DNA of 46,044 bases, from NCBI GenBank assembly GCA_002707685.1, contig PANQ01000008.1:1-46044 (forward strand), in the 5' to 3' direction. Below are positions 41,128 through 46,044 of this stretch, piece by piece. How positions within the stretch are numbered: position 1 is the first letter of the stretch; every line of letters starts with the position of its first letter. A model generated the notes under the pieces. It saw only the letters and a program-made list of their open reading frames with translations. It had not been told where the DNA came from and searched no databases. Position numbers and translations under genes: made by a program. The DNA is from Porticoccus sp. (lineage in GTDB: Bacteria > Pseudomonadota > Gammaproteobacteria > Pseudomonadales > Porticoccaceae).

Positions 41128-42129
41128 TCAGAACTGTAGAGAAATAGCCAGTGAACCGAAATCGTCGCTCTCGCTCTGGCTGTCGAACTCCCTGGTTCGT
41201 ATCACATGGGTATAACTCAGCCGGACGTTTCGCCACACCAGTACTGCACCGAATTGCAAGTCGCCCACCCAGTGCTTTTTCTCCACGCTGTAGCCGCTGC
41301 GAAAACTGTTGCCGTCGAGAAAAATGTTACGAGCCACGGCGCGCCCTTCTATCCCGGCGAATACATACCAGCCGATGTCGGGGCGCGGGACGAAACTGCT
41401 GGTACCGGTCAGGCCGGGCTGGATACGTGGCGGCCCGTAGTCGAGGGGTAGGTTGTCGCCATAGCGCAAGGTCAGCCCGGCGTTGCCATAGGTATGGATA
41501 TTCCCCACCGTTGCGCCCATATGGGGTGTGATATCGAATTGGTTGCCCACCAGGGTGGTATCCACCAAAGCGCGCCAGTTACGCTGCCAGGCCAGGATTA
41601 ATCCGGGTTCATTGCGCAACTGATGATCCCAGCCTTTGGGGTCATCGGCGTTCACCAGCCGGTGCACGGCCTTCTGGGTCTGTTCCGCCAGGGAAGCAGG
41701 GCCCACCACCCCCACAGTTAAAACCACCTGGTCGAGCTGAAGGCCGGTTTCCACCCCAAGGCCAACACTGCCGTAGAGCCAGCCGGCGTAGGGGCGTTCC
41801 CCGTCCGGCGGGTTTTCGAGGGTGATATCCCTGGGGGTATACATGTTCTGGCCGAACGAGTAGCCATGCAGCACCTGACCATCACGGGGGAACCAGGGAA
41901 TAGCACCGGCAAGATCGAGCGCCCACTGAGGCGTTTCGGCCGAGCCCGGGATCCAACTCAACCGCACGCCATTGGTGTAGTGGCTGTCCCGGTTGTAGAA
42001 GGTGTCGTTCTCGTAGACGACACTCAGGGTACTGCCACGTTCCGGTACAGGCGCTGCCGTGCCCGCAACCACCCCGCTGGAAGCAGCAAGCGTGGACGCC
42101 AGGAGTAAAAGGTATGGATTTTTCCACAT
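41128..42129 (-). CDS. LpxR-family lipid A deacylase (DUF2219)
   Basis: A 333-residue outer membrane beta-barrel protein. It has a signal peptide (LLLLASTLAASSGVVAGTAA) and the DUF2219/LpxR hallmarks: VVYENDTFYNRDSHYTNGVRLSW, YSFGQNMYTPRDI and DGERPYAGWLYGSVGLG, where the N-D-F, T-NG and S-G segments match the LpxR active site region. It ends in phenylalanine, the usual signal for barrel assembly. Salmonella LpxR removes the 3'-acyloxyacyl chain of lipid A. The gene starts three bases after the YhhJ-like gene, so it is probably cotranscribed with the exporter. Confidence 0.88.
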   Translation of the reverse strand: MWKNPYLLLLASTLAASSGVVAGTAAPVPERGSTLSVVYENDTFYNRDSHYTNGVRLSWIPGSAETPQWALDLAGAIPWFPRDGQVLHGYSFGQNMYTPRDITLENPPDGERPYAGWLYGSVGLGVETGLQLDQVVLTVGVVGPASLAEQTQKAVHRLVNADDPKGWDHQLRNEPGLILAWQRNWRALVDTTLVGNQFDITPHMGATVGNIHTYGNAGLTLRYGDNLPLDYGPPRIQPGLTGTSSFVPRPDIGWYVFAGIEGRAVARNIFLDGNSFRSGYSVEKKHWVGDLQFGAVLVWRNVRLSYTHVIRTREFDSQSESDDFGSLAISLQF

Positions 42130-42132
42130 AGT

Positions 42133-43254
42133 CTAAGCCATGGCCCCGATGGTTTTGCGAAACCGGGCCAGGGACAACGAAAAAAGCCCGGCGCCGATAA
42201 ACAGCAGGGCGACAAACTGGGGCCAGACCACCGCGAAGCCCGCACCCCGGTAGAGGATGCCCTGGGCGAGCATGACAAAATGGGTATTGGGCGCCAGCAA
42301 CATCAGGTACTGAATGGCGGCCGGCATGCTCTCCCTGGGGGTCATTCCCCCTGAAAGCACTTGCAGCGGAAGCAGGATCAGCATCAGCAACAGCCCAAAC
42401 TGGGGCATGGAGCGCGCCACGGTGCCAAGGAAAATCCCTAGGGACGTAGTGGCGAACAGGTGCAGGACAGCGCCGGTCAGAAACAGCGGCACCGACCCCT
42501 CGATCGGCACACCCAGCCAGCCCTGCACCACCAGGGAAAGAGACAGCGTGGTGGCCACCAGGACCACCAACACCATGGCCCAAACCTTGGCGGCCATGAT
42601 CTCGAAGGGCGTCACCGGCATGGCCAGCAGGTGCTCGACGGTGCCGTGCTCGCGCTCGCGGATCAGCGCCGCGCCGGTGAGAACGATCGCCAGCATGGTG
42701 ATGTTACTGATCACCTCCATCACCGAACCGAACCACACTTTGTTGAGTTCGGGGTTAAAGCTGGCGCGCAGTACGAGATCAACGGGCGGCGTACTGAGGT
42801 TGCGGTGGCGTTCCAGGTAAGCACTGATCTCACCATTGACAATGGCCTGGACATAGCCGTTTCCGGTAAACGCCTGCCCCATGCGGGTGGCGTCCACGTT
42901 GAGCTGGATTTCCGGTTGCCGGCCGGCCAGCAGGTCGCGTTGGAAATGAGGGGGGATATTGAGGGCAAAGGTGTCGAGGCCGGCGTCCATGCGCTCGTCC
43001 ATCTTGTGCCCGTCGATCAACACCGGCTGGGAAAAGTAAGGCGGGTAGAAGGCATCGACAATCCGAGCCGACAGGGGCGAACGGTCCTCATCGACAATGG
43101 CGATGGGCGCCTTATTGAGCGATTCGGGCATGGCGGTGGCGGCCGTGTACACGGACAGGGTGAAGGCGTAGACGATCAGCACCAGCATCATGGGGTCGCG
43201 GCCGAGGCTGCGCAATTCCTTGACGCCCAGGTGCAGGATGTTTGCCAGGGCCAT
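42133..43254 (-). CDS. yhhJ: ABC-2 type exporter permease, YhhJ-like
   Basis: A 373-residue membrane protein with one N-terminal helix, a large periplasmic domain (about residues 45-170) and five or six C-terminal helices (ABC-2 type). NKAPIAIVDEDRSPLSARIVDAFYPPYF and EREHGTVEHLLAMPVTPFEIMAAKVWAM are characteristic of E. coli YhhJ and its relatives. It begins one base after the RbbA-like gene ends. The pair normally has an HlyD-type periplasmic adaptor upstream, which would lie beyond the right edge of the window. Confidence 0.9.
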   Translation of the reverse strand: MALANILHLGVKELRSLGRDPMMLVLIVYAFTLSVYTAATAMPESLNKAPIAIVDEDRSPLSARIVDAFYPPYFSQPVLIDGHKMDERMDAGLDTFALNIPPHFQRDLLAGRQPEIQLNVDATRMGQAFTGNGYVQAIVNGEISAYLERHRNLSTPPVDLVLRASFNPELNKVWFGSVMEVISNITMLAIVLTGAALIREREHGTVEHLLAMPVTPFEIMAAKVWAMVLVVLVATTLSLSLVVQGWLGVPIEGSVPLFLTGAVLHLFATTSLGIFLGTVARSMPQFGLLLMLILLPLQVLSGGMTPRESMPAAIQYLMLLAPNTHFVMLAQGILYRGAGFAVVWPQFVALLFIGAGLFSLSLARFRKTIGAMA

Positions 43255-43255
43255 A

Positions 43256-46039
43256 TCAGCGCTCCTGCTTCGACAATAACAGCGTGCCCGCCATCAGCAA
43301 CACCGGCGCGGCGACCAGCAGCGCAAGGAAAGAGGTATGCAAATCCGCAAAAGAGAGCCCCTTGGAAAACACACCCCGGGAGATGGTGAGGAAGTGGGTG
43401 GCGGGATAAATATCCCCCACCAGGCGACCGACGCCTTCGAGGGAGGAAACCGGATCGATCATGCCGGAAAATTGCACAGCGGGCACCAGGGTCAATATGG
43501 CGGTACCGAACAGGGCCGCGATCTGGCTGCGGGTAAAGGTCGACATCACCAACCCCAGGGCGGTGGCGCAAAACACGTACAGCAGGGCTGCCAGCGTCAG
43601 GGTGGGGAAGCTGCCGGTGAGGGGCACCCGGAATACGGCTACCGCACAGAGCGCCAACAAAAAGAAGTTGAACATGCCCAGTGCCACATAGGGCAACTGT
43701 TTGCCGAGCAGAAACTCCAGGCGATTCACCGGCGTGACATAGAGGTTGACGATAGAGCCCAGCTCCTTTTCCCGCACCACCGACAGGGCGGTGAGAATGG
43801 CGGGAATCAACATCAGCAACAGGGGAATCACCGCTGGCACCATGGCCACCAGGCTTTTCACGTCCGGGTTGTAGCGGTAGCGGGTCTCCACCGTGGCCGG
43901 CCGGGCCAGGGCGCTGGAACCGAGGGCCTCCCGGGCCTTGCCCGCCAGCCAGTGACTGTGCATGCCCTGCACATAGCCGCTGATGGTCTCGCCCCGGCTG
44001 GGCATGGCGCCGTCAATCCAGGCGCCGATCTCCACCGACCGCCCTCGGGCCAGGTCGGCGGCAAAGCCCGGCGGGATCTCGATGGCCAGGCTGATTTCAC
44101 CGCTGCGCATACGCCGCTCCAGCTCTCCATAACCGGCCAGGGGTGGCTTCTCGACAAAGTACCGCGAGCCCGACAGGTTGAGAACATAGTCGCGGCTGGT
44201 GGCGGTCTGGTCGCGATCGAGCACCGCAAAGGTGAGGTCTTCCACATCCATGGTAATGCCGTAGCCCACCACAAACATCAGGATAAGGGTTCCCACCATG
44301 GCCAGGGTGAGGCGAATGGGGTCCCGCAGCAGTTCCAGGGTTTCGCGCCGGGTATAACTGTACATGCGCCGGCGGCTGAACCAGTGCGGCTTGCGACCCC
44401 GCCCGTCGGCCGCTCCCGCCGCGGGCGCGGACCCGACCTCACGGGCGAGGCCGGCATCGGCGGGCGACGGTTGCCCGTGCCCCTTCGCGTCGCGGGCGAC
44501 TTCATCTTCCAGATAGGCCACGAAGGCGTCATCCAGTGACGCCGCCTGACGGCTGGCTATCAGGTTTTCGGGGGTGTCGGTCACCAGCACTCGCCCGGCG
44601 TGCATCAGGGAGATACGGTCGCAACGCTCGGCTTCGTTCATGAAATGGGTGGAAATGAAAATGGTCACGCCGTCGTTGCGCGCCAGGTCCACCATGATCC
44701 GCCAGAATCCGTCCCGCGCCACCGGGTCCACCCCGGACGTGGGCTCGTCGAGGATCAGCATTTCCGGGCCGTGGATCATGGCCACCGCCAGCGACAACCG
44801 CTGGCGCTGCCCCAGAGGCAGAGCGTCCGGCAAACTGTCCAGCACCTGTTCCAGCTCGAAGCGCCGCGCCATTTCCGCCACCCGCCCGGCAATCTCATCC
44901 TCCGGCAGCCTGAACAGGCGCGCATGGAGGTTAAGATTCTGGCGCACGGTGAGCTCGCCGTAGAGGGAGAAGGACTGGGTCATGTACCCCACCCGCCGCC
45001 GGATGGCGATATCCCCGGTGTCCACTTCCCGGCCGAACAACCAGGCCTGGCCGGAGCTTGCAGGCAGAAGGCCGGTAAGCATCTTCATGGTGGTGGTCTT
45101 GCCGCAGCCGTTGGAGCCGAGAAAGCCAAAGATCTCGCCCCGAGGAATGCGAAAAGTTGCCCGATCCACGGCGGTAAAATCCCCGAAACGCATGGTCAAT
45201 TCCCGGGCCTCAATAGCGATTTCTTCCTCTGCCATCGCCTCGCGCGGAGGAATCGTCACCGGATGGTGGCGAACGCGCTGTGCTTCGGGCAACAGAGCAA
45301 TAAAGGCCGCCTCCAGGCTTTCGGCACCAGTTTTCATCAGCAATTCCGCTGGCGAACCCTCGGCCAGAACCCGGCCGTCATTGAAAGCCGCCAGCCAGTC
45401 AAAGCGCGCGGCCTCCTCCATGTAGGCGGTGGCCACCACCACGCTCATACCCGGCGCGGCTTGGCGGATGCGGTCGATCAGCGCCCAGAACTGGCGGCGT
45501 GACAGAGGGTCAACCCCGGTGGTGGGTTCGTCAAGGATCAGCAAGTCGGGGTCGTGGATCAGGGCGCAGCACAGGCCAAGCTTTTGCTTCATCCCCCCGG
45601 AGAGTTTGCCCGCTGGACGATCCGCGAAGGGAGCAAGGCCGGTAGCCTCAAGCAACTGGGCAATACGCTTCTCACGCTCCGCCGTGCCGTGGCCGAACAG
45701 GCGACCGAAGAAGTCAACATTTTCGTAGACCGAGAGGGTGTGATAGAGATTCCTGCCCAGCCCCTGAGGCATGAAGGCGATGCGCGGGCATACCCGCCGA
45801 CGGTGGCTGTCGCTGTCGATATCGCCACCCAACACCTCGATGCGGCCCTGCTGCAACCGGCGGGCGCCCGCCAGCAGGGACAGCAGGCTTGACTTGCCCA
45901 CCCCATCGGGGCCGATTAACCCGACCATCATCCCGGCGGGAATGGAAAGCGTGACATTGTCCAGCCCCTGGGTTTTGCCGTAGCGGTGGGTTACGCCTTC
46001 GATCCGCGCAACGGCGTCGGTCATTTTGGTCGTTGCCAT
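43256..46039 (-). CDS. rbbA: RbbA-like ABC transporter, two ATPase domains fused to a permease
   Basis: A 927-residue fusion: ATPase 1 (Walker [10 protein letters not shown], signature [11 protein letters not shown], Walker [13 protein letters not shown]), ATPase 2 (Walker [11 protein letters not shown], Walker [13 protein letters not shown]), a short linker, and a C-terminal ABC-2 permease from about residue 560 with a periplasmic loop and six helices. The second signature is [11 protein letters not shown] instead of LSGGQ. This matches E. coli RbbA (YhiH), described both as a ribosome-associated ATPase and as a likely exporter with YhhJ. The start is at the window edge, so its ribosome site and upstream partner cannot be seen; ATG six codons later is an alternative. 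Confidence 0.9.
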   Translation of the reverse strand: MATTKMTDAVARIEGVTHRYGKTQGLDNVTLSIPAGMMVGLIGPDGVGKSSLLSLLAGARRLQQGRIEVLGGDIDSDSHRRRVCPRIAFMPQGLGRNLYHTLSVYENVDFFGRLFGHGTAEREKRIAQLLEATGLAPFADRPAGKLSGGMKQKLGLCCALIHDPDLLILDEPTTGVDPLSRRQFWALIDRIRQAAPGMSVVVATAYMEEAARFDWLAAFNDGRVLAEGSPAELLMKTGAESLEAAFIALLPEAQRVRHHPVTIPPREAMAEEEIAIEARELTMRFGDFTAVDRATFRIPRGEIFGFLGSNGCGKTTTMKMLTGLLPASSGQAWLFGREVDTGDIAIRRRVGYMTQSFSLYGELTVRQNLNLHARLFRLPEDEIAGRVAEMARRFELEQVLDSLPDALPLGQRQRLSLAVAMIHGPEMLILDEPTSGVDPVARDGFWRIMVDLARNDGVTIFISTHFMNEAERCDRISLMHAGRVLVTDTPENLIASRQAASLDDAFVAYLEDEVARDAKGHGQPSPADAGLAREVGSAPAAGAADGRGRKPHWFSRRRMYSYTRRETLELLRDPIRLTLAMVGTLILMFVVGYGITMDVEDLTFAVLDRDQTATSRDYVLNLSGSRYFVEKPPLAGYGELERRMRSGEISLAIEIPPGFAADLARGRSVEIGAWIDGAMPSRGETISGYVQGMHSHWLAGKAREALGSSALARPATVETRYRYNPDVKSLVAMVPAVIPLLLMLIPAILTALSVVREKELGSIVNLYVTPVNRLEFLLGKQLPYVALGMFNFFLLALCAVAVFRVPLTGSFPTLTLAALLYVFCATALGLVMSTFTRSQIAALFGTAILTLVPAVQFSGMIDPVSSLEGVGRLVGDIYPATHFLTISRGVFSKGLSFADLHTSFLALLVAAPVLLMAGTLLLSKQER

Positions 46040-46044
46040 GGGCT

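Noticed and set aside
43337..44539. 400-codon plus-strand frame opposite the RbbA-like gene
   Set aside because: His/Gln/Gly-rich antisense of a GC-rich coding region; no motif.

Overview
The window is a stretch of gammaproteobacterial chromosome interrupted by a horizontally acquired island. The blocks tolQ/exbB-tolR/exbD-msbA-lpxK-kdsB-(tyrosine phosphatase)-murB and gacA-uvrC-pgsA-tRNA-Cys, the linked tusE and yccA genes, and a Pseudomonas-like tRNA-Cys all fit a Gammaproteobacterium near Pseudomonadales/Cellvibrionales. The exact genus cannot be read from the sequence. No database search was possible, so family calls rest on recognised motifs and remembered families.

Positions 1-6600 hold mostly minus-strand housekeeping and conserved unknown genes: a small lipoprotein, a secreted cysteine-containing protein, trmA, a conserved hypothetical gene, a two-helix membrane protein, phhB, tusE, a YccA-type membrane protein and a patatin-like phospholipase. 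From 6800 to 19540 a long plus-strand run carries comEC, an ExbB/ExbD pair, the lipid A and Kdo genes msbA, lpxK and kdsB, a low-molecular-weight phosphatase, murB, an AlkB-type dioxygenase, a GacA/UvrY response regulator, uvrC, pgsA and tRNA-Cys.

Positions 19660-20365 are the most unusual part. Two truncated 5' ends of tRNA-Leu are followed by a complete tRNA-Leu(UAA) gene whose anticodon is split by a group I intron of about 253 nt. The insertion point is between U34 and A35, as in the cyanobacterial tRNA-Leu(UAA) introns. Next to it (20530-23712) lies a lower-GC, minus-strand three-gene cassette: a trypsin-like protease, a TPR/HEPN protein with an RNHLEH ribonuclease motif, and a protein with features of the ADP-ribosyltransferase fold. 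It looks like an uncharacterised defence or toxin module.

Positions 24300-35098 are GC-rich and carry the accessory, replication and mobilisation core of a Tn4371-like integrative and conjugative element: radC, a zinc-ribbon protein, DUF736, an XRE regulator, DUF2958, DUF2285, an AlpA-like HTH protein, repA, iterons, parA, a ParG-like protein, DUF2840, a TraF-type peptidase and a DUF3363 relaxase. No integrase or type IV secretion genes are present, so this is a remnant or a dependent mobilisable element. Several of its genes have long structured leaders, two of which are near-copies of each other.

From 35278 onward the sequence looks chromosomal again: an HxpB-like HAD phosphatase, a possible small membrane protein, and a MocR regulator divergent from phzF-like, 2-hydroxychromene-2-carboxylate isomerase-like and panB-like genes with a convergent LysE exporter. 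The MocR/phzF gap contains repeated CTGTAC-type operator candidates. The window ends with an LpxR-like outer membrane protein and a YhhJ/RbbA-type ABC exporter on the minus strand.
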